Origin: Aquidulcibacter sp.
GTDB taxonomy: Bacteria; Pseudomonadota; Alphaproteobacteria; Caulobacterales; Aquidulcibacteraceae
Assembly: GCA_027532555.1 (NCBI GenBank)
Contig: JAPZTJ010000035.1
Location: forward strand, 1 to 48,190
Length of the DNA stretch: 48,190 nucleotides
Reading direction: 5' to 3'
In this document: in pieces, positions 24,246 through 33,538 of the stretch
How the letters are laid out: each line of letters begins with the position of its first letter
Numbering within the stretch: the first letter of the stretch is position 1
The notes under the pieces: generated by a model
Databases searched by the model: none
Seen by the model: the letters and a program-made list of their open reading frames with translations, nothing else
Told to the model about the DNA's origin: nothing
Translations under genes and position numbers: made by a program

Positions 24246-25685
24246 TCAAATTTTTCGCAGCCCGGTTTCCTCGGCTTGCTGTGTTGGACTAGCGGACTGA
24301 AATTGTATGAGGAACTTTGTGCCCGCTCCGGTCCCTGCTGGGCTTTGGGCTGGCACGACTGTGATGGACCCACCCATGCGGTTCATAGCTGATTGGCAGA
24401 TTGACAGGCCAAGGCCGCTGCCTTTGCGCGGCCCGCCGTATGCAGGTGTGACTTTCCCAAACAATTGCCCAACTTGTTTTGGACCCATACCACACCCATC
24501 ATCAGCAAAGACTACTTTGGGTCCCGGCCCAATCTCAACGTGCACTTTATTGCCGCCCTCGGCATGATGGATGACATTTTCAATTAGATTTCGTAGCACT
24601 AAGTGAATGAGCGTCTCGTGCCCAATGACCCAAACGGTTGCTTCTGATGACACTTTGAGTTCAATTTCCCAGCCGTGAGCTAGCAAACGTGGTGCCATCT
24701 CAGACAAAGTTGCGCTGATCACCTCACTCAGGTGCAGATGGGCGAGTGCGAAGCCGGCCGCTGCGTCAAGGCGCGCGACTTGGAGCAATTGTTCCAAAAG
24801 CCGCGTCATTGAATCGATATCTGCGAGCATCCTTGTGCGGTCGTGTCTATCGGGAACGACTTCAACGCGCAGCCTCAAATCTGCCAGTGGGGTTCGCAGT
24901 TCGTGCGCAACGTGAATGGAAAACTCTCTCTTGGCCTGCATCCCAGCGCCGATCCGGTCAAGGGCAGCATTGAAAGCCGTTACGATGGGCTGAATTTCAC
25001 GTGGCGCAATTTTCGTATCCAAGTGGCCTTTAGGTAGGTTCTCAATATCAAGGCTTTCCGCTTGCCGAGCCAACCGTCTCAATCCTGCAAGACTAATTCG
25101 GATGGTAAAGACAGTCGCAATTGTGACGCCAAGGAGAATAACGAGAGCCAGCCAAACGAAATCTTCAACGATCTGACCGAAAAAGGTGTTGGCACGAGCA
25201 TCTTCGTCCTCACGGAGTCGGGAAACATGCAGATAGGCATTTTGCCCAGGGATAAAGACCTCGGCGACAAACAACATATTGCCGGTGGTTCGATCTGGTC
25301 CCTCTAATAGTTGGGGCTTACCCGGCTTCGCCAGCATTTTCGAGCGCATGAGAACATATTGGTCTGAGCTCGCTACCTCTTTTCCGTCACGGTCGAAAAG
25401 CGCATAACCATAAATGGGCAATGCACCAGTTAACACGCCCGTGAAAGGAGCGTCGGGTGCGTTTGTGGGCTCTGGAGGTATCGCAAATTGGACTTGTCCA
25501 GCTGAATTGGTCTCAACTCTCTCCGACCATTCTAATGCTTGGGAAAGTAGGCTGCGTTCTTCAATCGCGAACTCGCCGCGAATAAATTCTAAAGCAACAA
25601 ACGCGGCACAAAGCGTGAGGGTTAGGGTGGTGACTAGCGCCCCAACGACTACAAGCCGAAACTCAAGTGAATAGCTGTCCCTCAC
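24246..25685 (-). CDS. Sensor histidine kinase (EnvZ/OmpR-type partner)
   Basis: A 479-aa membrane kinase. Two transmembrane helices (about 11-33 and 177-198) bracket a ~140-residue periplasmic sensor region; a HAMP-like linker follows, then the phosphoacceptor His261 in HELRTPLADLRL, N-box NLIENVIHHAEG, G1 VVFADDGCGMG and G2 GSGLGLSI. It phosphorylates the regulator encoded at 25682-26359, with which it overlaps by four bases. The signal is unknown; the neighbouring outer-membrane protein and hydrolase suggest a solute or envelope cue. Confidence 0.9.
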   Translation of the reverse strand: MRDSYSLEFRLVVVGALVTTLTLTLCAAFVALEFIRGEFAIEERSLLSQALEWSERVETNSAGQVQFAIPPEPTNAPDAPFTGVLTGALPIYGYALFDRDGKEVASSDQYVLMRSKMLAKPGKPQLLEGPDRTTGNMLFVAEVFIPGQNAYLHVSRLREDEDARANTFFGQIVEDFVWLALVILLGVTIATVFTIRISLAGLRRLARQAESLDIENLPKGHLDTKIAPREIQPIVTAFNAALDRIGAGMQAKREFSIHVAHELRTPLADLRLRVEVVPDRHDRTRMLADIDSMTRLLEQLLQVARLDAAAGFALAHLHLSEVISATLSEMAPRLLAHGWEIELKVSSEATVWVIGHETLIHLVLRNLIENVIHHAEGGNKVHVEIGPGPKVVFADDGCGMGPKQVGQLFGKVTPAYGGPRKGSGLGLSICQSAMNRMGGSITVVPAQSPAGTGAGTKFLIQFQSASPTQQAEETGLRKI

Positions 25686-26359
25686 GTCTCAACTTCCACC
25701 AGAAGATAACCAATTCCTCGTAAGGTTTTGATTTCCAGACTTGAGTTTGACACAGTCAGCTTCTTCCGCAATCGATGTACGATTGTCTCTATCGCATTGT
25801 CGGTCCATTCATGCTCGAATGTGTAAAGATGTTCACCCAAAGCTCGCTTTGGGATAACCCGGCCTGGACTTCTCATTAGCCGATCAAGCGTAGATATTTC
25901 CTTTGCTGATAGCACGATCAGCGTCCCATCCACGGTAGCGCAGCCCTCATTTACTTCAAGGGTGACGTTTCCTAATACTCTTGTCGAAGAAACCAAGTTT
26001 TTTGGCCGTCTCACAAGCGCGCGCATGCGTGCCATAAGCTCATCAAAGGCGAACGGCTTCAGTAGATAGTCGTCCGCACCCGCGTCTAGCCCTTGTACAC
26101 GATCGCCGATTTCGTCGCGGGCGGTTAGCATGAGGATCGGTGTCGTAATCAGGCGCCGCCGCATATTTCGCACAAGATCTCTACCATCGCCATCTTCGAG
26201 CATGATATCCACTATGGCAAAATCATAAGGAGCCAAAAGCCAAGCTGCTTCCGCCTCTGCAACAGTCGCGAAAATATCAACGCCATTACCCGCTTCACAC
26301 AGGCGCCGGGACAAGACTTCCGCAATGGATTTATCGTCTTCGACCAGTAAAATGCGCAT
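25682..26359 (-). CDS. OmpR/PhoB-family response regulator
   Basis: A 225-aa two-domain regulator. The receiver has the acidic pair in LLVEDDK, phosphoacceptor Asp51 (AIVDIMLEDGDG), TARDE and KPFAF; the C-terminal winged helix contains LSAKEISTLDRLMRSPGRVI and NAIETIVHRLRKKL. The start at 26359 follows AAGGAG and is preferred over the in-frame start at 26380. It begins a leftward operon with the kinase; the OmpV-like and CocE-like genes lie downstream in the same direction with gaps of 70 and 186 bp. Confidence 0.92.
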   Translation of the reverse strand: MRILLVEDDKSIAEVLSRRLCEAGNGVDIFATVAEAEAAWLLAPYDFAIVDIMLEDGDGRDLVRNMRRRLITTPILMLTARDEIGDRVQGLDAGADDYLLKPFAFDELMARMRALVRRPKNLVSSTRVLGNVTLEVNEGCATVDGTLIVLSAKEISTLDRLMRSPGRVIPKRALGEHLYTFEHEWTDNAIETIVHRLRKKLTVSNSSLEIKTLRGIGYLLVEVET

Positions 26360-26936
26360 CGATGATCTCCTTTGCGACATTTAGCGATGCGAAACTTGCA
26401 AGATTCTTGCAACTGTCAAAAATTGGGGCCTGCGGCAATTGAATGAAATGTAGCTGGTCCAAATTGCGTTTCGATCCGGCTGAATCAGAATTAGGCGAAA
26501 ATCTGTGAATGTGGCGTGTTTCTTGAGACACTGATAGGGATAAAAGCCCAGAGCCGAGTGACAAGAAAAAGAGGAGCAAAGGACTGCACAAACTCACTGC
26601 TGAGTTTGTGTTGTTTTTAGCCAACGCGCAGTTGACTGGCGAAGAGCCGAAACTTGATCGTGGGCCAGAGCGTGGCAAAACTTGTGTCTCCTATGATGAT
26701 GCGATTTGAATTTGGATCGTCCTTCGGCATGTTGGCGATTGCGCTAATGATCTGGCTCAAGCTGGAGCGCATGAATTAACCTAAAGCAGACATTCCGCTT
26801 TGCGCCAAGGATGGTCAACAAGGCTGTGTTGACCGCTGTTCGAAAGCAGTCATTCGTAAGAAGGTAGGACAGTTGCCCTTCAGTTCCGTGGGATGCTCTA
26901 CGAACTTATTGGCTGGATTTTAAAGGGGTTGGTCAG
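26360..26936. other. Intergenic region with a dispersed repeat
   Basis: No clear gene. A 28-codon ORF at 26693-26779 (hydrophobic FGMLAIALMIWL segment) has no convincing start signal. Repeat C copy 2 covers the right part. The rest is featureless apart from the promoter area expected for the leftward response-regulator gene. Confidence 0.4.
26770..26860. repeat. Dispersed intergenic repeat C, copy 2
   Basis: GAATTAACCTAAAGCAGACA then TTCCGC opens the copy, and TTCGAAAGCAGTCATTCG closes it near 26857, with a GTCAACAAGG-CTGTGTTGAC inverted repeat in the middle. Compare 20694-20780 and 37600-37710. Confidence 0.5.
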
Positions 26937-27044
26937 TCAGGACTGAACGAGCAATCGAATTGCGTATCCCAAGGAGATGATCGCAACGACGCTCATCCCC
27001 CAGATTGCTGCGAACCAAGCCAATTGCTTTAGGGCTTTGGGCAT
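26937..27044 (-). CDS. DUF2474 small membrane subunit of cytochrome bd (CydX-like)
   Basis: A 35-aa single-pass membrane protein, MPKALKQLAWFAAIWGMSVV followed by a second hydrophobic half and a short polar end. It is the size and pattern of DUF2474 proteins found next to cioAB-type oxidases and thought to play the part of CydX in stabilising the haem arrangement. The ATG at 27044 overlaps the cydB stop (TGATG), which excludes the long overlapping reading that starts upstream at 27242. Last gene of the sulfide operon. Confidence 0.8.
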   Translation of the reverse strand: MPKALKQLAWFAAIWGMSVVAIISLGYAIRLLVQS

Positions 27045-28042
27045 CAATGATATCCTTCCGTTCCTACTTTTCCGCGGAACACCCAGTAGGACCAAGCTGT
27101 ATAGGCCAGGATAATGGGGATCATGATTGAAGCCCCCACAAGCATGAAGACCTGACTGCGGTGTGGGGCTGCAGCTTCCCAAATCGAAACCCGAGCTGGA
27201 ATGACATTGGGCCATATCGATACGGCTAGGCCAACTAGACAAAGGCCGAACAAGCTAAGCGCCCAAAGGAAGGGTTGAACATCTTTCTTCAAACGCAGGC
27301 TTCGGTAAAACAGCCAAGTTACTACGATGGTTGCAAGCGGCACTTGGGCGGTTGCGATAACATCGGGGAATGAAAGCCAACGTGCATGGTATTGCGGCTC
27401 AAGTGTCAAAGTGGCGGCACTGATTGCACCAATCATAATCAGAAGCCCAATCCCCAAGCGACCTGCATAGGTAACCGCCTGTCGCTGCAATCCGCCATCG
27501 GTTTTCCAATTTAACCAACAGGCTCCCAAGAGGCTATAACCAACAAGCAGACCAAACCCTGTTAGGATTGAAAACGGGGACAGCCACTCCCACCAGCCGC
27601 CAGCATATGCGCGGCCTTGGACTGTAATGCCTTGTAAAAGTGCACCCAAGGCGATCCCTTGTGCAAACGTGGCTACGATTGATCCCAACGTGAAGGCACC
27701 ATCCCAAAATGGGCGATGGCTTGGGTCACGCCAGCGAAACTCAAATGCAACACCACGAAAAACCAGCCCCAACAACATAGCAATCATGGGTGCATACAAG
27801 GCCGGCAATATGATTGCATAGGCCAAGGGAAAGGCTGCAAGCAAACCGCCGACACCCATAACCAGCCATGTTTCATTGCCGTCCCAAACCGGCGCAATGC
27901 TGTTCATTGCCTTGTCGCGGTCTTCGCCAACTTGGAAAAATGGAAACAATATCCCAATGCCAAGGTCGAAACCGTCCATGACGACATAGGCGACTATCGC
28001 AAAAGCGATAATGCAGGCCCAAACAATTGTTAGATCAATCAT
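27044..28042 (-). CDS. cydB: Cytochrome bd-type quinol oxidase subunit II (CioB/CydB)
   Basis: A 332-aa integral membrane protein with the CydB opening (VWACIIAFAIVAYVVMDGFD), PVWDGNETWLVMGVGGL and RGVAFEFRWRD, and about eight hydrophobic helices. It pairs with the CioA subunit, whose gene overlaps it by four bases. Subunit II supports assembly and proton/oxygen access; the complex oxidises quinol and reduces oxygen to water without pumping. Complete by length. Confidence 0.92.
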   Translation of the reverse strand: MIDLTIVWACIIAFAIVAYVVMDGFDLGIGILFPFFQVGEDRDKAMNSIAPVWDGNETWLVMGVGGLLAAFPLAYAIILPALYAPMIAMLLGLVFRGVAFEFRWRDPSHRPFWDGAFTLGSIVATFAQGIALGALLQGITVQGRAYAGGWWEWLSPFSILTGFGLLVGYSLLGACWLNWKTDGGLQRQAVTYAGRLGIGLLIMIGAISAATLTLEPQYHARWLSFPDVIATAQVPLATIVVTWLFYRSLRLKKDVQPFLWALSLFGLCLVGLAVSIWPNVIPARVSIWEAAAPHRSQVFMLVGASIMIPIILAYTAWSYWVFRGKVGTEGYH

Positions 28043-29460
28043 AGCGATGCCCCTTTTGAAGGGAGTGAAGGGAGCATGGCAGGCGCTGGCGTCAACCCGG
28101 CAGTGCGGGTTGGACTGCCGTCCAAGCCACGTTCATGGGCTTCAGGTGCCTTCTTCATCAGTTGGAAAAGGTACCAAATGCCCATTCCAAAGACTGAAAA
28201 ATAAACGACAATAAAAGCGATGAGTGAGACGGCCACGGCCTGAGCGTCTAGTGGCGAGACGCTTTGCGACGTCTGCAGGAGGCCATAGATAGTGTACGGT
28301 TGCCTACCCACTTCGGTTGTGATCCAACCTGCCAAGACTGCCACAAAGCCCGACGGCCCCATGAGCACGGCAGCTCTATGGAGCCACGACGCTTGATAGA
28401 GGTTTTTGCGAAGACGGGCCAACAAACTCCAAAGGCCAACGCCAAGCATAGCAAAGCCCAAACCAACCATGATGCGAAAAGACCAAAATACGATGCCGAC
28501 GGGTGGCTCATTCTCGTCCGGGATTGTATCGAGGCCGGCCAAAGGCGCATTTGGATCGTGCTTCAGGATAAGGGAGGATGCCTTGGGGATTTGGATTGCA
28601 TAGTCGATGCGCTTTTCCGCGCTGTTTGGAATCCCGAACAAGATTAGGGGAGCACCCTCAGGATGGCTTTCAAAGTGACCCTCCATCGCCATAACTTTAG
28701 CTGGCTGATGTTCTAACGTGTTCAAGCCGTGCAAATCACCTGCAAAAATCTGGATTGGCGTAACAATGGCGGCCATCCACATCGCCATGGAGAACATTTT
28801 GCGCGCGCCGACATTTTGAGAGTCGCGCAACAAGTGCCATGCGCCCACAGCACCCACAGCAAAGGCTGTTGTCAAAAAGGCTGCCAAGACTGTATGCAAC
28901 AGTCGATAAGGAAAGCTGGGATTGAAGATGATTGGCCACCAGCTCTCGCCTGGCAAGAACTGGCCATTGGTACCCATTTCAAAGCCCACAGGTGTCTGCA
29001 TCCAGCTATTGACGGATATAATCCAAGTTGCCGAGATCAGAGTGCCAAATGCTACCGTGCAGGTGGCAATAAAGTGAAGCTTGCGGCCGACTTTGTTGAT
29101 CCCAAAGAGCATGACACCCAAAAAGCCTGCCTCCAAGAAGAAGGCCGTCATGACTTCATAGGCCATCAGCGGCCCGATAACGGGGCCAGCCTTATCTGAA
29201 AACACCGACCAATTGGTGCCAAACTGATAGGACATCACGATGCCGGACACGACGCCCATGGCAAAAACGACCGCGAAGATCTTCAGCCAATAGCGGTAGA
29301 GGTTGGCATAAACACCTTCACCGGTTTTCAGCCAAAGGCCCTCGAGCACAGCCAGAAAGCTTGCTAGGCCAATAGAGAAGGCAGGAAAAATAAAGTGAAA
29401 ACTCACAGTGAACGCAAATTGGATTCGCGCGAGAATGATCGCCCATTCTTGATCTATCAT
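28039..29460 (-). CDS. cydA: Cytochrome bd-type quinol oxidase subunit I (CioA/CydA)
   Basis: A 473-aa haem-bearing subunit. It shows the conserved ARIQFAFTVSFHFIFPAFSI start with a haem-ligand histidine, GTNWSVFSDKAGPVIGPLMA, EAGFLGVMLFG, and WITTEVGRQPYTIYG near the C-terminus. The quinol-binding loop is short, as in the CIO type, which in many species tolerates cyanide and sulfide. Its place downstream of sulfide:quinone oxidoreductase and persulfide dioxygenase genes suggests that it re-oxidises the quinol made during sulfide oxidation. Starts 28 bp after the peroxiredoxin stop. Confidence 0.93.
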   Translation of the reverse strand: MIDQEWAIILARIQFAFTVSFHFIFPAFSIGLASFLAVLEGLWLKTGEGVYANLYRYWLKIFAVVFAMGVVSGIVMSYQFGTNWSVFSDKAGPVIGPLMAYEVMTAFFLEAGFLGVMLFGINKVGRKLHFIATCTVAFGTLISATWIISVNSWMQTPVGFEMGTNGQFLPGESWWPIIFNPSFPYRLLHTVLAAFLTTAFAVGAVGAWHLLRDSQNVGARKMFSMAMWMAAIVTPIQIFAGDLHGLNTLEHQPAKVMAMEGHFESHPEGAPLILFGIPNSAEKRIDYAIQIPKASSLILKHDPNAPLAGLDTIPDENEPPVGIVFWSFRIMVGLGFAMLGVGLWSLLARLRKNLYQASWLHRAAVLMGPSGFVAVLAGWITTEVGRQPYTIYGLLQTSQSVSPLDAQAVAVSLIAFIVVYFSVFGMGIWYLFQLMKKAPEAHERGLDGSPTRTAGLTPAPAMLPSLPSKGASL

Positions 29461-29488
29461 GATAAGTCCTGCCTTCTACTATCGAGGC

Positions 29489-30118
29489 CTATTTGATGCT
29501 GGTTGTGCGCAAGTAAGGCTTTAGGGTTGTCCAACCTTGGGGAAAGAGCATTTTGGCTTCTTCATCCTTGATCGAAGGTGGGATGATGACGTCTTTTCCC
29601 ACAGCCCAATCAGCTGGCGTTGCAATCCGATGCTTGTCGCTCATTTGAAGCGCGTCGATCACGCGGAGGATTTCATCGAAATTGCGGCCAACACTCATGG
29701 GATAGGTCATGGTCAAGCGGATCCGCTTGGCCGGATCAATGATGAATACTGAACGAACCGCAGCAGTTTCGCTTTGTTCGGGGTGGATCATGTCATACGT
29801 GCGCGCAATCGACAGATCGGCATCGGCCAAAATCGGAAACTGCAAGTCCGTGTGCTGGGTTTCATTCACGTCCGCGATCCACTTGAGGTGCTCTTCAGCT
29901 GTATCGGTCGAAAGTCCCAAGGGTTTGGTGTTGCGCTTTGCAAACTCTCCCGCCAACTGGGCGGTACGGCCCATTTCGGTGGTGCAAACCGGGGTAAAGT
30001 CAGCTGGGTGACTAAAGAAAAATACCCAAGAATCGCCCGCCCATTCGTGGAAGCTGATTGGGCCATTTTGGGTTTCTGTCTGAAAGTCAGGGGCGATATC
30101 GCCGATGTGGAGAGTCAT
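29489..30118 (-). CDS. 1-Cys peroxiredoxin (Prx6 class), copy 1
   Basis: A 209-aa peroxiredoxin with the Prx6 layout: MTLHIGDIAPDFQTETQNG, then FFSHPADFTPVCTTEMGR with the peroxidatic cysteine, the long C-terminal domain with LRVIDALQMSDKHRIATPA and PQGWTTLKPYLR. No second resolving cysteine is evident. It reduces peroxides and probably per- or polysulfides using external thiols. AAGGAAAAG precedes the ATG at 30118; the longer frame start at 30247 is rejected. It sits inside the sulfide operon between SulP and CioA. A diverged second copy is at 35637-36266. Confidence 0.9.
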   Translation of the reverse strand: MTLHIGDIAPDFQTETQNGPISFHEWAGDSWVFFFSHPADFTPVCTTEMGRTAQLAGEFAKRNTKPLGLSTDTAEEHLKWIADVNETQHTDLQFPILADADLSIARTYDMIHPEQSETAAVRSVFIIDPAKRIRLTMTYPMSVGRNFDEILRVIDALQMSDKHRIATPADWAVGKDVIIPPSIKDEEAKMLFPQGWTTLKPYLRTTSIK

Positions 30119-30185
30119 AGTCTTTTCCTTTGATGTTATTGAGGAGGCGTTGAAGCTGTTCGAGTTGTTCGCGCTGTTTGGTGTC

Positions 30186-31928
30186 CTATCGGAGAAGGTT
30201 TTCCTCTTTGGGGACTGACTCCCCCAGTAGGCCCTCAAAGGCCTCATTCTGTGAAAGCCACACCTTTCCTGTCAGCTCGTGCAGGAAGTGGGAGCGTTTG
30301 AGGGCATCCATGACAGGGCCCTTAACTTCTGAGAGGTGCAAGTCGATAGCACCGTCTTTAAGGCGGAGATTGATCGCTTCCACGCTTTCGAGCGCTGAGG
30401 CGTCAATCGCGTTCACTGCCGAGCACATCAAGATCAAGTGCTGAAGGCTTGGATGCAATGCGACTTGTTCAGAGATGAATTCCTCCAACCAGCGCGCATT
30501 CAAATAGGTCAAGCTCTCATCGATGCGGATCGTGAGAATGCGAGGATCGGTGATAACGGCGTGACGCAACACATTGCGAAAATGCTCCGTGCCGGGGACT
30601 CGGCCCACAATCGCGGCATGGGGCCTGGATGCGCGCCACAAGAACAAAGCCAAGCTGAGACTGACCCCAGCAATCACACCGGGCTCAACGCCCAAAGTCA
30701 ACGTAACCAAAATTGTCGCCATCATCGCGGCAAAATCTGACTTAGAATAGGCAAAGATGGTCCGGGGCGTCTTGAAATCCACCAGACTGAGCACAGCCAC
30801 AATGATGGTTGCGGCCAGTGTCGCGATCGGTAGCGAATAGAGCAGGGGTGTTAAAAACAATGCGGCGATCAGAATGCCAATTGCCGTGAACATACCTGCC
30901 GCTGGGGTCTCCGCTCCCGCATCAAAGTTCACCACCGAGCGGGCAAAGCCGCCCGTGACGGGATAGCCACCACTAAAGCTGGCTGCAATATTGGCAGCAC
31001 CTAGGCCAATCAGTTCTTGGTCTGGCACAATGCGCTGACGCTTCTTCGCTGCCAGAGTCTGAGCGACTGAGACGCTTTCTACAAAGCCGATCACCGAGAG
31101 AAGAAGAGCAGGCACAGCTAGGCTTTGCCAAAGCTCAAAATCAAATAAAGGCACCGTTAAAGGCGGCAGGCTTTGCGGAATAGTCCCGACGACCTTCACG
31201 CCTTTTGCCTCTAAATCCAAGAAGATGACCGCGAGCGTCGAAACGGCAACCGCCGCAATCGGGCCAGCTTTTGCGATCAAGTCCGCAGGCCGCGGTGCCA
31301 AGCCAAAGCCAACAAGCAAAGGCTTTAAGCCCTTGCGCACCCAGAATAAAAACGCCGTCGACAACACACCAATAATTAGGGTCGGCAGATTGGTGTCAGC
31401 GATATTTTGCGCAAGGGTCTGGACCAATTCAGGTAGGGCGTCGCCATGGGCTTCGATGCCAAGGATAGACTTAAGCTGGCTGGTCGCGATGATGATGCCG
31501 CTGGCAGTGATAAAGCCTGACACAACTGGATGGGACAAGAGATTTGCAAGAAACCCAAGCCGCAAGACACCCATCGCGATCAGGATCGCACCTGACAGGA
31601 AGGCCAGAATCAAAGCTGCCGCAATGAACTCTGCACTTCCAGCAGGCGCTATTTTGCCCGCTGCAGTTAGCGTCATCAAGGAGATGACCGCCACAGGTCC
31701 AACCGCCAAAGCCTTGCTGGTGCCAAAGATCGCATAGGCAATGATTGGTGCGATCGAGGCATAAAGGCCGACTTCCGGCGGCAGTCCTGCCAACATCGCA
31801 TAAGCAATGCTTTGGGGTATCAGCATGATCGTCACGATCAGAGCCGCCACAACATCATTAGTCAGGGTCGAGCCATTATAGGTCTTCCCCCACTCCAAGA
31901 TAGGCAGATAGCGCGAGAGAGCACTCAT
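30186..31928 (-). CDS. SulP-family anion transporter with STAS domain
   Basis: A 580-aa membrane protein: a SulP (SLC26-like) transport domain of about 12-14 helices beginning YNGSTLTNDVVAALIVTIML and PQSIAYAMLAGLPPEVGLYA, followed by a cytoplasmic STAS domain (ILTIRIDESLTYLNARWLEE, DASALESVEAINLRLK). Members move sulfate, bicarbonate or other anions. Start ATG at 31928 lies one base past the upstream stop, so the longer start at 31967 inside the previous gene is rejected. In this operon it may handle sulfite, sulfate or thiosulfate made from sulfide; direction and substrate are inference. Confidence 0.85.
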   Translation of the reverse strand: MSALSRYLPILEWGKTYNGSTLTNDVVAALIVTIMLIPQSIAYAMLAGLPPEVGLYASIAPIIAYAIFGTSKALAVGPVAVISLMTLTAAGKIAPAGSAEFIAAALILAFLSGAILIAMGVLRLGFLANLLSHPVVSGFITASGIIIATSQLKSILGIEAHGDALPELVQTLAQNIADTNLPTLIIGVLSTAFLFWVRKGLKPLLVGFGLAPRPADLIAKAGPIAAVAVSTLAVIFLDLEAKGVKVVGTIPQSLPPLTVPLFDFELWQSLAVPALLLSVIGFVESVSVAQTLAAKKRQRIVPDQELIGLGAANIAASFSGGYPVTGGFARSVVNFDAGAETPAAGMFTAIGILIAALFLTPLLYSLPIATLAATIIVAVLSLVDFKTPRTIFAYSKSDFAAMMATILVTLTLGVEPGVIAGVSLSLALFLWRASRPHAAIVGRVPGTEHFRNVLRHAVITDPRILTIRIDESLTYLNARWLEEFISEQVALHPSLQHLILMCSAVNAIDASALESVEAINLRLKDGAIDLHLSEVKGPVMDALKRSHFLHELTGKVWLSQNEAFEGLLGESVPKEENLLR

Positions 31929-31929
31929 A

Positions 31930-33507
31930 TCAGCTACCAATCGGATGGGGTTTGACCATCCATTCATGGCCCTTGAGCATGCCGTGCCAATAGATGGGTG
32001 GCAGGATCGTGTCTTTCAAAAGCCAAGATAAACGCGAAGGCCGCGTTCCATCGATTAGCCAATTGGGGAAACTGGGCAAGAGTTTGCCGCCATAGCCAAA
32101 CTCAGCCAAGACAATTTTTCCTGCCTCGACGGTCAATGGGCAGCTACCGTAGCCGTCATAGTCAGCGACTGGTGGTTTACCCTCGAGGGCGGCAAGGCTG
32201 TTAACGGCAACAACAGGGGCCTGTTTGCGCGCAGCCGCCATGGTTTTGGCGTTGGACGCTGAACAGGCATCACCCAAGGCAAAGACATTGGCATATCGGG
32301 TGTGCTGTAGCGTGCCTTCATTGACTTCAATGAAGCCCGATGCAGCAGCCAGTGGGCTAGACCGCACAAAGTCCGGGGCCACTTGGGGCGGTACGACATG
32401 GATCATGTCATAGCGTTCTTCAACAGTTTTAGTTTCACCGCTTCGTTTTTGCTCAAACACAGCGGTTTTCGAAGCCCCATCGATCCCGATCAGTTTTGAT
32501 TCAAAGTTCAGATGTGCATTATAGCGTTTCACATATTCCATTAGAGCAGGCACATAGGCCGCCACGCCAAACAAGACGGCACCGGCCGTGTGAAACTGAA
32601 CGTCAATGGCGCCGAGCTTGCCCGCTTTTTCCCAGCGGCTGCATGAAAGGTACATGGACTTTTGCGGCGCACCGGCGCATTTGATGGGCATGGGTGGCTG
32701 AGTGAACAACGCCCTACCACCCGTAAATTCTTTAACCAAACGATTGGTATAGGGTGCCAAATCAAAGTCGTAGTTTGACGTCACCCCATTTTTTCCAAGC
32801 GCTTCAGTTAAGCCCGGAATGGCTGCCCAATCCAGTTTGATGCCAGGGCAGGCAATCAGGACGCGGTACGCAACACGATTGCCATCGCATAAAACAACCT
32901 GGTTCTCGTTGGGCTCAAAACCGCTGACTGAGGCCTTGATCCACTCAGCACCTTTTGGGATGAGCGCGGCTTCTGAACGCACTGTAAAGTCACGATCGAA
33001 AACGCCGGCCCCAACCATTGTCCAACCCGGCTGATAATAGTGGGCCTCGCTCGGCTCAATGATGGCAATCGAAACCTCTGAGTTGCGCTTCAAGATGCTC
33101 GCCGCTGTGGCAATGCCTGCACTGCCGCCGCCAACAATGACAAAATCATAAATTGTTTGGCCGCCGGCCTGCGTGTTGATGATGGCGGCCATCTCAGCAA
33201 GTTTCGCCGAGCGCGCACCAGAGCGACAATAAGCCAAAACGGGTCCGGGCAAGTTTGCGATCGCTTGAGCCATATCGCGCCCATTTTGCTCGGTCAGCGC
33301 CCCTGAGATGGCGGGGATATGGACAAAACGCAGGCCTGCAGACTTTGCTGCTGCCTCGATAGTTGCCGTAGCTGGCTGGCTTTGTTCCTCGCCTTCAGGT
33401 CGATTACAAATGACCGATCGATAGCCGGCTCGCGCGATGGCGACCATATCTTCAGCTTTGATTTGTGGCGAGACTGCGATCTTGGCATTTAGCCGCTTGA
33501 TGTCCAT
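31930..33507 (-). CDS. DUF442 phosphatase/rhodanese-like domain fused to type II sulfide:quinone oxidoreductase
   Basis: A 525-aa fusion. Residues 1-115 are a DUF442/TIGR01244 protein-tyrosine-phosphatase-like domain with active-site Cys94 in YCRSGARS. Residues 118-525 match the mitochondrial SQOR type: FAD loop VIVGGGSAGIATAA, YYQPGWTMVGAGVF, IKCAGAPQKSMYLS with Cys277, VFALGDACSASNAKT with Cys415 and a membrane-binding C-terminus. It should oxidise sulfide to a persulfide and pass electrons to quinone; the attached domain may accept sulfane sulfur or relay it to a thiol. GGGAG precedes the ATG at 33507. Central enzyme of the operon. Confidence 0.88.
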   Translation of the reverse strand: MDIKRLNAKIAVSPQIKAEDMVAIARAGYRSVICNRPEGEEQSQPATATIEAAAKSAGLRFVHIPAISGALTEQNGRDMAQAIANLPGPVLAYCRSGARSAKLAEMAAIINTQAGGQTIYDFVIVGGGSAGIATAASILKRNSEVSIAIIEPSEAHYYQPGWTMVGAGVFDRDFTVRSEAALIPKGAEWIKASVSGFEPNENQVVLCDGNRVAYRVLIACPGIKLDWAAIPGLTEALGKNGVTSNYDFDLAPYTNRLVKEFTGGRALFTQPPMPIKCAGAPQKSMYLSCSRWEKAGKLGAIDVQFHTAGAVLFGVAAYVPALMEYVKRYNAHLNFESKLIGIDGASKTAVFEQKRSGETKTVEERYDMIHVVPPQVAPDFVRSSPLAAASGFIEVNEGTLQHTRYANVFALGDACSASNAKTMAAARKQAPVVAVNSLAALEGKPPVADYDGYGSCPLTVEAGKIVLAEFGYGGKLLPSFPNWLIDGTRPSRLSWLLKDTILPPIYWHGMLKGHEWMVKPHPIGS

Positions 33508-33538
33508 TTTTTTCTCCCATCCGCCTCAAGGCGGCTTT

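Noticed and set aside
26693-26779. 28-aa hydrophobic small ORF
   Set aside because: No ribosome-binding site, three Met codons in a row at the start, and its end overlaps a dispersed repeat.
29489-30247. 252-aa version of peroxiredoxin 1
   Set aside because: The extra 43 residues are low-complexity and the family start MTLHIGDIAPDF has its own ribosome-binding site at 30118.
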